This document shows, one piece after another, positions 7,509-16,500 of a stretch of 64,000 nucleotides of DNA (position 1 is the first letter of the stretch; each line of letters begins with the position of its first letter). The stretch is taken from contig JAUQPQ010000001.1 in assembly GCA_030550295.1 (NCBI GenBank), forward strand, positions 1 through 64,000, in the 5' to 3' direction. The notes under the pieces were generated by a model. It did not search any database and was not told where the DNA came from. It worked only from the letters and a program-made list of their open reading frames with translations. The stretch is from Chloroflexota bacterium. Lineage in GTDB: Bacteria > Chloroflexota > Dehalococcoidia > SM23-28-2 > HRBIN24. Made by a program: the position numbers and the translations under genes.

Positions 7509-9008
7509 TTAAAGGGTGAAATAGTTCTTGCCAGAATCTGGGTCATGGCGTACGTAGCCCTTCTCCCCCACCATCTCCTTACGGCACATGAGCCACAAAA
7601 GCTCCCTCTCTTGCCCCACGTTGGCCCAGAAGCGGGCGCCGTCCTCTAGCCTGCCTACTACTATCCCTTCCTCGGGCTCGCCGTCACGGCTGAAGACCAC
7701 AGTGTAAGTCTCTACTGTGCAAGGCCCCTCTGCCTCGGCCACGATGGGAGGCGATGGCTGGGCTTGGATGCGGGCCACATCTGGGGCGGGATCGTAAAGG
7801 CGAAATTCCTTGGGGGGTTGACCCGAGTATATGCCTGCTGCGTGTTTGGTGAAGTACCAACCCATTCCGGTGATCATAGCCTTTTTTAGCGGCTCCTGGC
7901 GCAGCCTTTCTACAGCGGCTGCTATGGCATGGGTGCAGTAATTGTTTCCTGGCCCGCCAGCATAAGGTAACCCACCTGTCAAAGTGATGGGGCGTGGATC
8001 ATCGGGTCCTATGCCTAAGGAGAGGGTGGCCGCCTCAATGGCCGAAGGGAAGCAGGAATAGAAGTCGAACATGTCTACCTCTTGGGGCGAAAGGCCGGCC
8101 AGCTCTATGGCACGCCTCAGGGCTAGCTCCTGAGCAAGGGAACCGTGGAGATGGGGCCTTTCGCTCATGAACCACTTATCGGCCAGGTGGGCACCGCCCC
8201 AGAAATAGACCCAGCGGTCTTGTGAGATGCCTAGCTCTTTGGCCGCACCTGCGCTGGCGACGATGATTGCTGCCCCTAAGTTAACCTCTATTATAGCGTT
8301 CATGTATTTGGGGTAGGGAAAGCAGATCATCCGGTTGCGGGCGGTGACGGTGACGATCTCTTCAGGGGTGCGACGGATGGGGAACCAGGCGTATGGGTTT
8401 TGGGCTGCAACCTCACTCAGGCGGGCGCATAGCTGTCCCAGGCGCTGCCGATGTGCCTCTAAGTCTAGCCCTAAGTGGGCGCGGATGGCGTTCTCGTACA
8501 TGGGGTAAACGCGGATGGGCATGTTAGCCCCATATCTGTCCTCTAGGGGGCTCGTGCCAGGCCGTACCTCCTCGTGGAACTCTTTGGGCACCGACCGAGG
8601 CGTCCAGTTGAGGCGGATCCCATGTCTTCGGGCAGCCATGAGGGAGTGGAAAGCTTCCGCGCCGGCGATGAGGCAGACGTCCATCTCCCCTCGCCAGATG
8701 GCGGCGGCCGCCTGATTGACCAACCTCTGCCCCGTCTCTCCACCGATGCTGGAGTAGTAAGTGTGGCGTGGGGCTGCCCCTAACCGCTGGGCCAATGCCC
8801 CCGGTGCGTCCTCATATGACCAAGAGATGATATTCACCACCTGTACAGAGTCCAGGCGCTGGAGGATTTGGGGGCGTCCCGTGTCTTGGGCAGCCTGCCG
8901 TGCCGCTAGCTCCATGAGCTCCAGGGGCTCCTTCGCCTCCTCCAAAGGGGGGGCGCGGTCTATGACTTGGCCCACCCCCACTACCACTGGCAGGCGTTCT
9001 TTTTGCAT
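7509..9008 (-). CDS. Thiolase-like protein (TLP1/SCP2-type)
   Basis: A 499-residue member of the acetyl-CoA acetyltransferase superfamily with the extra C-terminal domain of type 1 thiolase-like proteins. The fold marks are GAEAFHS near residue 118 and a GG-rich loop near residue 345 (GGLPYAGGPGNN). The nucleophilic cysteine motif (CxSG) is not visible in its normal place, where YYSSIGGETG is found, and the GHPxGxxG histidine motif is altered. A normal thiolase reaction is thus doubtful; acyl-CoA binding or transfer is a safer guess. A GGAGGAG ribosome site precedes the ATG. An inverted repeat lies just upstream. Confidence 0.8.
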   Translation of the reverse strand: MQKERLPVVVGVGQVIDRAPPLEEAKEPLELMELAARQAAQDTGRPQILQRLDSVQVVNIISWSYEDAPGALAQRLGAAPRHTYYSSIGGETGQRLVNQAAAAIWRGEMDVCLIAGAEAFHSLMAARRHGIRLNWTPRSVPKEFHEEVRPGTSPLEDRYGANMPIRVYPMYENAIRAHLGLDLEAHRQRLGQLCARLSEVAAQNPYAWFPIRRTPEEIVTVTARNRMICFPYPKYMNAIIEVNLGAAIIVASAGAAKELGISQDRWVYFWGGAHLADKWFMSERPHLHGSLAQELALRRAIELAGLSPQEVDMFDFYSCFPSAIEAATLSLGIGPDDPRPITLTGGLPYAGGPGNNYCTHAIAAAVERLRQEPLKKAMITGMGWYFTKHAAGIYSGQPPKEFRLYDPAPDVARIQAQPSPPIVAEAEGPCTVETYTVVFSRDGEPEEGIVVGRLEDGARFWANVGQERELLWLMCRKEMVGEKGYVRHDPDSGKNYFTL

Positions 9009-9017
9009 CGCTCCTCC

Positions 9018-9039
9018 TTCACGTTTACGGCCACGTGAA
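9018..9039. promoter_or_regulatory. Perfect inverted repeat upstream of the thiolase-like gene
   Basis: TTCACGT and ACGTGAA flank an 8-base spacer in the 86-base gap between clpC and the thiolase-like gene, 10 bases from its start codon. Its size and place suit a dimeric repressor (for example TetR type), but no regulator gene of that kind is adjacent. It could also be a short mRNA hairpin near the ribosome site. Confidence 0.4.
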
Positions 9040-9094
9040 ACGATATAAGTTGCCCTTCTTTAAGGTAGGGCGGCCCAGGTGGATGAGCAATAGA

Positions 9095-11536
9095 TCAGGC
9101 AGGCGTGGCTACCGCCTTTTGGAAGGTGAACTCGCCATCTTTGTAGTCCACCACCACCGTATCCCCTGCCTGGAACTCGTTGGCCAAGATGCGCAGGGCC
9201 AAGGGGTTGGCGACGCGGCGCTCGATGGTGCGGCGGAGGGGCCTGGCGCCGAACTGGGGGTCATAGCCCTCCCGCACCAGGGCGGCCTTGGCCTCGGGGG
9301 TGAGTTCCAGCTTGAGCCCCCTTTCTGCCAGCAGCTCGTGCAGGTCCCTAAGCATGAGCTCTACGATCTTGTGGAGGTCCTCTTCGGTCAAGGGGTCAAA
9401 GACGATGATCTCGTCGATGCGGTTAAGGAGCTCTGGGCGGAAGGTCTGGCGCAGGGCTCTTTCCACGGCGTCTTTGAGCCTCTCCTTCTCCGCCTTAGAG
9501 GGCTTAGACTGGGGCGCAAAGCCGAAAGCGGGGCGCTGGAACTGTTCGGTGCCCAGGTTGGAGGTCATGATGATGATGGTGTTGCGGAAGTCCACGGTGC
9601 GACCGTGGCCGTCGGTGAGGCGGCCATCCTCCAGCACTTGGAGGAGGAGGTTCCACACGTCGGGATGGGCCTTCTCCACTTCGTCGAAGAGGATGACGCG
9701 GTAAGGGCGTCGCCTAACTGCCTCGGTGAGCTGGCCTCCTTCTTCGTATCCCACGTAGCCGGGGGGAGCCCCAATGAGGCGGGAGACGGTGTGCTGCTCC
9801 TGGTACTCGGACATGTCTATGCGAACCATGGCATCTTCATCGTCGAAGAGGAGGGCAGCTAGGGCCTTGGCGAGCTCCGTCTTGCCCACGCCGGTAGGCC
9901 CGAGGAAGATGAAGGAGCCTATGGGCCTCTTAGGGGCTTTAAGCCCAGCGCGAGCGCGGCGGATGGCGTTGGCTACGGCCTTAACCGCCTCGTCCTGACC
10001 TATGATGCGCTCATGGAGCCTCTCCTCTAGGTGCAGGAGCTTCTCTTCCTCCCCTTCCATGAGGCGGGCCACAGGAATGCCAGTCATCTGAGCTACTACC
10101 TGGGCTATGTCCTGGGCGTCCACCACTAGGTCGATGCGGTGCTTTTCGGCCCATTCCTGGCGGGAGCGGGCCAGCTCTTCTTCTAGCTTAAGGCGCCGCG
10201 TCTTGAGGTGGGCGGCCCCTTCATAGTCCCCTTTGGTGGCAGCGGCCTCCTCTTCTCGCTTGAGCTGCTGGATCTCTTCCTGAAGCTGGCGCAGCTCCTG
10301 GGGGAGGCTTTGGGCCTCAATGACGTGGCGGGAGGCTGCCTCATCTATCAGGTCGATGGCCTTGTCAGGCAGGAAGCGCTCGGTGATGTAGCGGTCGGCC
10401 AGTCTAGCTGCGGCCTGTAGGGCGTCGTCGGTAATCTTCACCTTGTGGTGGGCCTCGTAGCGAGGCCTTAGGGCGCGTAGCATCTCTATGGTGGCCTCCG
10501 CTGATGGCTCATCTAAGTATACGGGGGAGAAGCGGCGCTCCAGGGCCGGGTCTGATTCTATGTACTTGCGGTAGTCGTCTAAGGTGGTGGCCCCGATGCA
10601 CCGTAACTCTCCCCTGGCGAGGGCTGGCTTCATCATGGTGGAGGCATCTATGGCGCTGCCCTCAGCAGAGCCGGCCCCCACCACCTGGTGTATCTCGTCG
10701 ATGAAGATGATGATCTCCCCCTGGGCCTGTTTGATCTCGTCAAGGACAGCCTTCATGCGCTCCTCGAATTCGCCCCGGAACTTGGAGCCGGCCACCATGG
10801 CGGCGATATCCAGGGCCAGTACGCGCTTCCCCTTGAGGTTGTCGGGTACGTCGCCCTGGGCGATCTTTTGCGCTAGGCCCTCTACGATGGCTGTCTTGCC
10901 CACCCCTGGTTCGCCGATGATGACAGGGTTGTTCTTGGTGCGGCGGTTGAGGATCTGCATCACCCGCTTTATCTCCTCGTCACGGCCGATGACGGGGTCC
11001 AGTTTGCCTTGGCGGGCGGCCTCGGTGAGGTCAACGGAGTACCGCTCCAGGGCCCGGTAGTGGGCCTCGGCTCGGGGGGAGTCGACACGGTGGCCACCCC
11101 GCACAGCCGCCAGGGCGCGGTAGATCTGTTCCTTGTCGATGCCGAACTGGCGCAGGATGCGGGCAGCGTCTCCTTCCCTTTCGTCGGCCATGGCGATGAG
11201 GATGTGCTCCACCCCTACGTACTGGTCCTTTAGGCGGCGGGCCTCGGCATCGGCAGCTTCGAGGAGGCGTACTACCCTAGGGGTCATATAGAGCTGGGGG
11301 CTCTCGTAGGCCAATTTGGGTGTGTGCAAAAGGGCCTCCTCCACCCGCGCCCGCATAGCCTCTACGTCTACCCCTAGGCGGTGGAAGAGCTCCTGGGCCA
11401 GGTTTTGGGGGTGGGTAAGCATGGCCAGCAGGATGTGCTCCACGTCCCATTGGGCGTGGCGCATCTGTCGCACTATCTGCTGGCTCTGGGCCAGCACCTC
11501 TTGTGCTTGCTCAGTGAACCTCTCCTGTGACATCAT
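9095..11536 (-). CDS. clpC: ClpC-type AAA+ unfoldase
   Basis: An 813-residue Hsp100 protein. In order: N-terminal Clp repeat domain (1-145), AAA1 with GEPGVGKT near residue 208, a short middle segment with a UVR-like motif ([21 protein letters not shown], near 420), and AAA2 with GPTGVGKT near residue 550. The short middle domain argues for ClpC and against ClpB, whose M-domain is about 120 residues. A hydrophobic loop (RPAFGFAPQ) sits where ClpC contacts ClpP, so a protease complex is likely. It is the last gene of the dnaJ-hspR-clpC operon, starting in a four-base overlap with hspR. Confidence 0.92.
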   Translation of the reverse strand: MMSQERFTEQAQEVLAQSQQIVRQMRHAQWDVEHILLAMLTHPQNLAQELFHRLGVDVEAMRARVEEALLHTPKLAYESPQLYMTPRVVRLLEAADAEARRLKDQYVGVEHILIAMADEREGDAARILRQFGIDKEQIYRALAAVRGGHRVDSPRAEAHYRALERYSVDLTEAARQGKLDPVIGRDEEIKRVMQILNRRTKNNPVIIGEPGVGKTAIVEGLAQKIAQGDVPDNLKGKRVLALDIAAMVAGSKFRGEFEERMKAVLDEIKQAQGEIIIFIDEIHQVVGAGSAEGSAIDASTMMKPALARGELRCIGATTLDDYRKYIESDPALERRFSPVYLDEPSAEATIEMLRALRPRYEAHHKVKITDDALQAAARLADRYITERFLPDKAIDLIDEAASRHVIEAQSLPQELRQLQEEIQQLKREEEAAATKGDYEGAAHLKTRRLKLEEELARSRQEWAEKHRIDLVVDAQDIAQVVAQMTGIPVARLMEGEEEKLLHLEERLHERIIGQDEAVKAVANAIRRARAGLKAPKRPIGSFIFLGPTGVGKTELAKALAALLFDDEDAMVRIDMSEYQEQHTVSRLIGAPPGYVGYEEGGQLTEAVRRRPYRVILFDEVEKAHPDVWNLLLQVLEDGRLTDGHGRTVDFRNTIIIMTSNLGTEQFQRPAFGFAPQSKPSKAEKERLKDAVERALRQTFRPELLNRIDEIIVFDPLTEEDLHKIVELMLRDLHELLAERGLKLELTPEAKAALVREGYDPQFGARPLRRTIERRVANPLALRILANEFQAGDTVVVDYKDGEFTFQKAVATPA

Positions 11537-11910
11537 GGCGCATCACCCGTCTTGGACCTGATTTGAGATGGTGCAGGGAGGAGGCGGTCGCGGTAGGCCT
11601 GGAGCTCTCTGCGCACCTCCTCCAGCTCTTTCTCCAGCTGCTGTATGTGCTGACGGAGCCGAAGGATCGCCTCGGCCCCTGCCAGGTTGACCCCCAGCTC
11701 GTCCATGAGGCGCTGGACCTGGCGCAGCCGCTCGATATCGGCCTGGGAGTAGAGGCGGACGCGCCCTTTGGAGCGGGCAGGCCGGATGATGCCTACTCGT
11801 TCGTAGTAGCGGAGGGTCTGCTCGTGCATCCCTAGCATCTTGGCAGCGATGCTGATGACGTATAGGGGCTCGTTGGCCTTTGGCTCTTCTTGGCTTCCTC
11901 GTCTGGGCAT
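11533..11910 (-). CDS. hspR: HspR-type MerR family heat-shock repressor
   Basis: About 125 residues. A winged helix-turn-helix of MerR type spans residues 15-85 (MLGMHEQTLRYYERVGIIRP), followed by a coiled coil (HIQQLEKELEEVRRELQ). HspR represses dnaK, clp and related chaperone operons in actinobacteria and some other phyla, with DnaK as corepressor. Its place between dnaJ and clpC supports HspR over another MerR. The ATG at 11910 is chosen because AGGAGGTG lies just upstream; the GTG at 11919 would overlap that site. Confidence 0.87.
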   Translation of the reverse strand: MPRRGSQEEPKANEPLYVISIAAKMLGMHEQTLRYYERVGIIRPARSKGRVRLYSQADIERLRQVQRLMDELGVNLAGAEAILRLRQHIQQLEKELEEVRRELQAYRDRLLPAPSQIRSKTGDAP

Positions 11911-11922
11911 CACCCCCACCTC

Positions 11923-12918
11923 CTACCGTCGCGTGGCAGAGCGGCGTAGCTCTCGCAGGCGGCGGTAGAGCTCCCGCTCTTCATCGGTTAAGCGTTCGGG
12001 GATGCGGAGCCTAACGGTGACGTACAGGTCTCCGTAACCTCCCCCTTCTAGTCTGGGCATGCCTAAGCCTTCCAGGCGGAAGGTGGTGCCGTTCTGGGTG
12101 AGGGGCGGGACTTTGAGGAGGATCTGGCGTCCCGATAAGGTGGTGACCTGTACCTCCCCCCCTAGGACCGCTTCTTCCACAGGGACGTCCACCTGGGTGT
12201 AAAGGTCGTCCCCCTCTCTACGGAACCTCAGGTGGGGGCGAATGTGTACCACCAGGTATAAGTCGCCCTTGGGCCCACCCATGGGGCCAGGCCTCCCCTC
12301 GCCCGCTATACGCACCCGGGAGCCATCCCTCACCCCTGGCGGTATGCGCACCTCTAGGCGCTTGGGGTGGCTTATGATCCCTAGACCTCGACATGCCGAG
12401 CAGATGGCGCCCAAGGCCCTAGCCCTGCCCCGACAGACAGGACACGCCTCCTCGCCACTTACCTGTATGGTGCGGACGGTGCCGGAGTAGGCCTCTTCTA
12501 GCGTCAGCTCCACCTCCTGCTCTACGTTCTGGCCCCTAGAGAAACCACGGCGGCCGCCAAAGAAGACATCAAAGATGTCGTCAAAGATGGAGCCCCTAAG
12601 GAAGTCTCCTAGATCGCCCAAGATGTCCCCTGACCGCCAATTGAAGGGACCAGTCCACCCTCCGGCCTCCTCTTGGGCCTTCCGAAAGGCGGCCATCTGC
12701 TCCCAGTTCTCCCCGTAGAGGTCGTAAAGCCGCCGCTTCTCCGGATCAGAGAGCACTTCGTAGGCCTTGTTGATCTCCTTGAAGCGCTCCTCCGCCTCCC
12801 TGTTGCCAGGGTTCAGGTCAGGATGGTACTGCCGAGCTAAACGACGATAGGCCCTCTTGATCTCCTTCTCCGACGCCCCCCTAGGCACGCCCAATATCTC
12901 ATAGTAGTCGCGCCCCAT
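11923..12918 (-). CDS. dnaJ: DnaJ-family co-chaperone with half zinc finger
   Basis: A 331-residue J-domain protein that stimulates DnaK ATPase and passes on unfolded clients. The J domain is at residues 3-68 with the HPD motif (QYHPDLNPG). A Gly-rich linker follows, then two peptide-binding beta domains and a C-terminal dimer region. The zinc region has only two CxxC repeats (CPVCRG and CSACRG) where full DnaJ has four CxxCxGxG repeats, so it is intermediate between DnaJ and CbpA. It opens the dnaJ-hspR-clpC operon, divergent from hsp20. No dnaK or grpE is in the window. Confidence 0.88.
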   Translation of the reverse strand: MGRDYYEILGVPRGASEKEIKRAYRRLARQYHPDLNPGNREAEERFKEINKAYEVLSDPEKRRLYDLYGENWEQMAAFRKAQEEAGGWTGPFNWRSGDILGDLGDFLRGSIFDDIFDVFFGGRRGFSRGQNVEQEVELTLEEAYSGTVRTIQVSGEEACPVCRGRARALGAICSACRGLGIISHPKRLEVRIPPGVRDGSRVRIAGEGRPGPMGGPKGDLYLVVHIRPHLRFRREGDDLYTQVDVPVEEAVLGGEVQVTTLSGRQILLKVPPLTQNGTTFRLEGLGMPRLEGGGYGDLYVTVRLRIPERLTDEERELYRRLRELRRSATRR

Positions 12919-12933
12919 GACTACCCCCTCTAT

Positions 12934-12963
12934 ATCCTAACCCCTCCCCTTGTTCTTTGTCAA
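12934..12963 (-). promoter_or_regulatory. Probable promoter of dnaJ-hspR-clpC
   Basis: On the minus strand TTGACA (12963-12958) and TAGGAT (12939-12934) are 18 bases apart. The leader to the dnaJ ATG would be very short (about 9 bases). No HspR-type HAIR repeat (CTTGAGT-N7-ACTCAAG) or CIRCE element is seen in the 168-base divergent region. Confidence 0.4.
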
Positions 12964-13002
12964 TGACCTTTCAGAAAGCTTGATAATCTTTTTGTCACCA
13001 TC

Positions 13003-13031
13003 TTGACAGCTATCGTTTTATGGGGTATATA
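13003..13031 (+). promoter_or_regulatory. Sigma-70 type promoter of hsp20
   Basis: A perfect TTGACA at 13003-13008 and TATATA at 13026-13031, with a 17-base spacer. Transcription would begin near 13038, giving a leader of about 50 bases with AGGAGGTGAG at 13071-13080. Confidence 0.65.
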
Positions 13032-13086
13032 AGGTGGTAGAGGCGGGCCGGCTCGCTGAATAACGGAGGCAGGAGGTGAGGTGAAG

Positions 13087-13527
13087 ATGACTCTGGTGCG
13101 TTGGGACCCTTGGGAGGAGTTCCGATCCATAAGGCGGGCCATGGATCGGCTGTGGGACGAGCTGGTGGGGCGCCGTGAGCCGGCGGTGGTGGAGGAGGCC
13201 TTTACCTTCCCCGTGGACATATACGAGACGGATGACTCCTTGGTGGTGAAGGCTGTTCTGCCTGGCCTGCGCCCTGAGGACGTGGAGATAAGCGTCCAGG
13301 GTGACCTGCTCACCATCAAGGGCCAGATGAAGAGGGAGGAGAAGGTAGAGCGGGAGAACTACCACCGCCGCGAGATCCGGTACGGCTCGTGCATACGCAC
13401 CCTGACCCTTCCGGTCGCCGTAGATGCCGATAAGTCCGAGGCTGCCTTCGAGAACGGCATCCTTACGGTGACCTTGCCCAAGGCACCTGAGGCTAGGGCC
13501 AAGACCATAAAGGTCAAGGCGCGCTAG
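13087..13527 (+). CDS. Small heat shock protein Hsp20
   Basis: A 146-residue alpha-crystallin-type chaperone that holds unfolding proteins in an ATP-independent way. The alpha-crystallin domain spans residues about 40-135. It includes the ENGILTVTLPK signature and a C-terminal IKV motif (KTIKVKAR), which docks between dimers in the oligomer. The ATG at 13087 suits AGGAGGTGAG better than GTG 13081. It is divergent from the dnaJ operon, forming a heat-shock cluster. Confidence 0.93.
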   Translation: MTLVRWDPWEEFRSIRRAMDRLWDELVGRREPAVVEEAFTFPVDIYETDDSLVVKAVLPGLRPEDVEISVQGDLLTIKGQMKREEKVERENYHRREIRYGSCIRTLTLPVAVDADKSEAAFENGILTVTLPKAPEARAKTIKVKAR

Positions 13528-13534
13528 TCCAAAG

Positions 13535-13568
13535 GTTGGGGGGGCAGGGATGAGCCTGCCCCCCCAAC
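13535..13568. terminator. GC-rich hairpin between convergent genes
   Basis: A perfect 14-base stem (13535-13548 with 13555-13568) and a 6-base loop, placed right after the hsp20 stop and just before the acyl-CoA dehydrogenase stop on the other strand. There is no T-run on either side, so it may end transcription in both directions by structure alone or with a factor. Confidence 0.6.
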
Positions 13569-13572
13569 TCCA

Positions 13573-14751
13573 TTACCCCCTTGGCAGCCCCAGTCCACGT
13601 GTGGCGATGACGTTGCGCTGCACCTCTGACGTGCCTCCGCCGATGGTCTCGGCCACGCTGGTAAGGTAGTAGCGTTCGATACGCCCCTTCAACCTGGTCC
13701 AAGGGCTCCGGGAATGGAGCTGGCCGTAGAGACCCAGCAGCTGCATCCCCGTGCGGGCAAGCCTCTGTCCTAGCTCTGAAGAGTACAGCTTGGCGATGGA
13801 TGCCTCGTAGTTGGGGATCTTTCCTGCCTGCTGGAGGGATGCCACCCGGTAGGAGAGATACTTTCCCACCTCAATCTCCACCCCTATCTCGGCTAGACGG
13901 AGGCGGACCTGGGGCCGGTTAGATGTGAGCCATCTTTCTTGGCGGGCGAAGCCGATCAGGTCCTCCCATAGGCGCTGGCTCCTAGCCACCCCAGATATGG
14001 ACGAGCGCTCAAAGTCCAGGGCCACAGCTACCTGGTACCACCCCCGGTTCACCTCTCCCACAAGGTAATCCTTGGGGATACGTACGTTATCAAAGAAGAC
14101 CTGGTTAAAGCCGTGCTGGCCTGCCATGTTGATGAGGGGCTGGACGGTGATACCGGGGGCCTTCATAGGCACCAGAAAGACGCTGATCCCCTTATGCTTG
14201 GGGGCGTCGGGGTCGGTACGGGCAGCCAGATAGCCCCAGTCGGCCCGGTGGGCGTAGGTGGTCCATATCTTCTGGCCGTTGATGACCCACTCGTCCCCTT
14301 CTAGCACTGCCCTGGTCTGGAGGGAGGCCAGGTCAGAGCCGGCCCCTGGCTCCGAGTAGAGGGTGCACCATATCTCCTCGCCGGAGGCTATGGCCGGAAG
14401 GAACCTTTGCTTCTGCCAATCGGTCCCGTAGATCATGAGGGCTGGCCCTACCCAGGCTACCCCCATATTGAAGGCCAAGGGGGCGCGGTTATAGGCCATC
14501 TCCTCATTGAAGATCACCTGGTGCATTATGGGGGCGCCCATCCCTCCGTACTCGGGGGGCCAGGCCAAGGCCAGCCAACGCCTCTTGGCAAGCTTCCGCT
14601 GGAACTGGAGGGCGAAATCCCACTGGGCGTCTGATCCCTCGGCTGTCTCTACATCGAACATCTCTTCCCAGTTGGGGGGGAGCTCCTTTCGGAGGAACTC
14701 CCTTATCTCATCTCGGAAGGCCTCTTCCTCGGGTGTGAAGCGGAAGTCCAT
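13573..14751 (-). CDS. Acyl-CoA dehydrogenase family protein
   Basis: A 392-residue flavoprotein that would oxidise an acyl-CoA at C2-C3 with electrons going to ETF. FAD/substrate loop motifs are visible (WCTLYSEPGAGSDLAS near residue 130; KIWTTYAHRADW near 165). The segment that normally carries the catalytic Glu as YEGTSEIQR reads IGGGTSEVQR, so the base must come from elsewhere or a partner subunit, as in steroid-type and some long-chain enzymes. AAGGAGGTGATAAT precedes the ATG. It follows the FrnE-like gene by 12 bases. Confidence 0.9.
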   Translation of the reverse strand: MDFRFTPEEEAFRDEIREFLRKELPPNWEEMFDVETAEGSDAQWDFALQFQRKLAKRRWLALAWPPEYGGMGAPIMHQVIFNEEMAYNRAPLAFNMGVAWVGPALMIYGTDWQKQRFLPAIASGEEIWCTLYSEPGAGSDLASLQTRAVLEGDEWVINGQKIWTTYAHRADWGYLAARTDPDAPKHKGISVFLVPMKAPGITVQPLINMAGQHGFNQVFFDNVRIPKDYLVGEVNRGWYQVAVALDFERSSISGVARSQRLWEDLIGFARQERWLTSNRPQVRLRLAEIGVEIEVGKYLSYRVASLQQAGKIPNYEASIAKLYSSELGQRLARTGMQLLGLYGQLHSRSPWTRLKGRIERYYLTSVAETIGGGTSEVQRNVIATRGLGLPRG

Positions 14752-14763
14752 ATTATCACCTCC

Positions 14764-15543
14764 TTATGGTTTGGTGCGCTCTATGACGCGCTGGGCTACC
14801 AACCGGAACGTCTGGAAGTCCTGGGCCCCTACCAGGGCGAAACCTGTATCGCCAAAGAGGAAGGTGGGCACACCGGCGATGCCCTGGGCCTGGGCCCAGG
14901 CTATCTTCTCTTCCACAACGTGGTGATACCGTCCTTGAGAGAGGGCCTCGTCCAGCTCCCTACCATCCAGCCCTAGGCGGTGAGCGATGGTGACCAGGAC
15001 CTGGGCTTCGCCTATGTCTTCGCCTCGGGCCCAGTAGGCCTCGTAAAGGGCCCGATGCATCTCCCATCCTCGCCCCTTTTCCAGGGCGAACTGGACGGCC
15101 TCATGGGCCAGATGGGTATTAGGTACCCGCAGAGGGACTTGGAAGGTGAGGCCATCGGAGGCGGCTTCATCTTGAAGGCGGCGTAAATACGCTTCTGGGT
15201 AGTGGCGGCCTAAGGCTACCTCTCTGGGAAGCCCCTCCTTGGGAAGATAGGGTAGGAGCTCGTAGGGCCAAGGCTCCAGTTGGATGGCCAACTCCTGGGC
15301 TATACGGTAAGCGCGAGCGGAGCCGATGTAACACCAGGGACAAATATAGTCGGCCACCACCCTGAGCTTTATAGTGGCCCTGCTAGGGGCAGGGGGTGGT
15401 TGACCCTCTTTACGGCCAAGGGGCACAGGGGTCCAGGATCTGCCTGCCTCTACGCCCAGCAGCCTCTCTGGGTCTCCTTCGCCGAAGCCCACCGACCAAG
15501 AGTCCACGCCCGCATTATAACTGCTGACGCGAGGTGGGGCCAC
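14764..15543 (-). CDS. DsbA/FrnE-like thioredoxin-fold oxidoreductase
   Basis: Up to 259 residues. A DsbA-type fold begins near residue 57 (LRVVADYICPWCYIGS) with the CPWC active site and the cis-proline GVPTF near residue 223. The FrnE/2-hydroxychromene isomerase-like branch is cytoplasmic; no signal peptide is seen. The first 55 residues from GTG 15543 resemble no domain. They contain a TATAAT on the minus strand (within 15515-15525), so the true start may be a later GTG and the extension may be untranslated. It probably shares a message with the acyl-CoA dehydrogenase. Confidence 0.75.
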   Translation of the reverse strand: MAPPRVSSYNAGVDSWSVGFGEGDPERLLGVEAGRSWTPVPLGRKEGQPPPAPSRATIKLRVVADYICPWCYIGSARAYRIAQELAIQLEPWPYELLPYLPKEGLPREVALGRHYPEAYLRRLQDEAASDGLTFQVPLRVPNTHLAHEAVQFALEKGRGWEMHRALYEAYWARGEDIGEAQVLVTIAHRLGLDGRELDEALSQGRYHHVVEEKIAWAQAQGIAGVPTFLFGDTGFALVGAQDFQTFRLVAQRVIERTKP

Positions 15544-15558
15544 GTTCTGGAAGTGATA

Positions 15559-15587
15559 TTGTTTTAGACAGTGATGGGTGTTATAAT
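15559..15587 (+). promoter_or_regulatory. Promoter of the molybdenum hydroxylase operon
   Basis: A perfect TATAAT at 15582-15587 with TTGTTT at 15559-15564 and a 17-base spacer. The predicted start is about 20 bases before the ATG at 15613. The -35 element is weak, which would fit an activated promoter. Confidence 0.5.
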
Positions 15588-15612
15588 CCTGCAGGACTAA
15601 AGGCAGAAGGCG

Positions 15613-16497
15613 ATGCGGCCTTTTTCTTACTTTATCCCTGCCAGCCTGCAGGAAGCCTTAGCCATTTTCCAGCGCGAAGGTGAAGGGGGCAGGCCCATTG
15701 CTGGTGGCACCGACTTGGTAGTCCAGCTGAAAGAGGGAGGGCACAAGTTCCCTTATCCTCGCTATCTGGTGTCGGTGCGGCGCCTCCCTGAGCTGCGTCG
15801 CCTAGAGTGGGTAGAGGGAGAAGGGCTGCGCTTGGGGGCGGCGGTTACGATGGCCGAGATAGAGGCTAGCCCCATCGTCAGGGAGCGCTACCTAGCTCTG
15901 GCCGAGGGGGCAAGGGTGGTAGGCTCCCGTCAAACGGCTAACATGGCCACTGTTGGGGGAAACCTTTGCAATGCAGCCCCCTCGGCAGATACTGCGCCCC
16001 CTTTGTTGGTGTTGGGGGCAAAGGCGCGCATCCTAGGGCCCAGGGGGGAGCGGTTGTTACCCCTGGAGGAGTTCTTTCTAGGGCCGGGACGCACGGTCCT
16101 GGAGCATGGGGAGGTGCTGGTAGAGGTATTATTGCCTCCTCCCCTCCCCCGTTCTGCATCGGCCTATCGTAGGCATACACCTAGGCAATGTATGGACATT
16201 GCCGTAGTTGGAGTAGCGGCCTTTCTGGCCCTAGATGAGGCAGGCGAGAAGATCGCCGAGGCCCGCATAGCGTTAGGGGCCGTGGCCCCTACCCCCATAA
16301 GGGCCCACCGGGCAGAGGCCCTGCTTGTGGGGAGGCCCGCTTCGCCAGAGGTCTTGGGGGAGGCGGCCCTAATGGCTAGAGAGGAGGCATCTCCCATATC
16401 TGATGTGAGGGGCTCCGCTCAGTTCCGTCGCTACCTGGTAGGGGTGATGACAGAGGCGGTACTGGAGGAAGCGCTATCCCGTGCCAGGGGGAGATAG
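15613..16497 (+). CDS. Molybdenum hydroxylase FAD-binding subunit (CoxM-like)
   Basis: A 294-residue medium subunit. FAD binding is shown by PIAGGTDLVVQLKEG near residue 28 and TVGGNLCNAAPSADTAPPL near residue 115; a CODH-type C-terminal domain follows. It would pass electrons from the 2Fe-2S subunit to an acceptor. It begins a three-gene operon with the subunit order medium-small-large; the next gene is 3 bases on. Confidence 0.9.
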   Translation: MRPFSYFIPASLQEALAIFQREGEGGRPIAGGTDLVVQLKEGGHKFPYPRYLVSVRRLPELRRLEWVEGEGLRLGAAVTMAEIEASPIVRERYLALAEGARVVGSRQTANMATVGGNLCNAAPSADTAPPLLVLGAKARILGPRGERLLPLEEFFLGPGRTVLEHGEVLVEVLLPPPLPRSASAYRRHTPRQCMDIAVVGVAAFLALDEAGEKIAEARIALGAVAPTPIRAHRAEALLVGRPASPEVLGEAALMAREEASPISDVRGSAQFRRYLVGVMTEAVLEEALSRARGR

Positions 16498-16500
16498 GCC

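Noticed and set aside
10584..11060. Plus-strand reading frame opposite clpC
   Set aside because: It is the mirror of a highly conserved gene on the other strand and has no ribosome site or family match. Similar frames opposite fumC, tldE, coxL-like and ino1 were left out for the same reason.
9095..11536. ClpB disaggregase
   Set aside because: The middle domain is too short and UVR-like, and a ClpP-contact type loop is present, which fits ClpC.
12919..13086. HAIR or CIRCE heat-shock operator
   Set aside because: Searched by eye on both strands; only short repeats (CTTTCAGAAAG) were found, which do not match either consensus.
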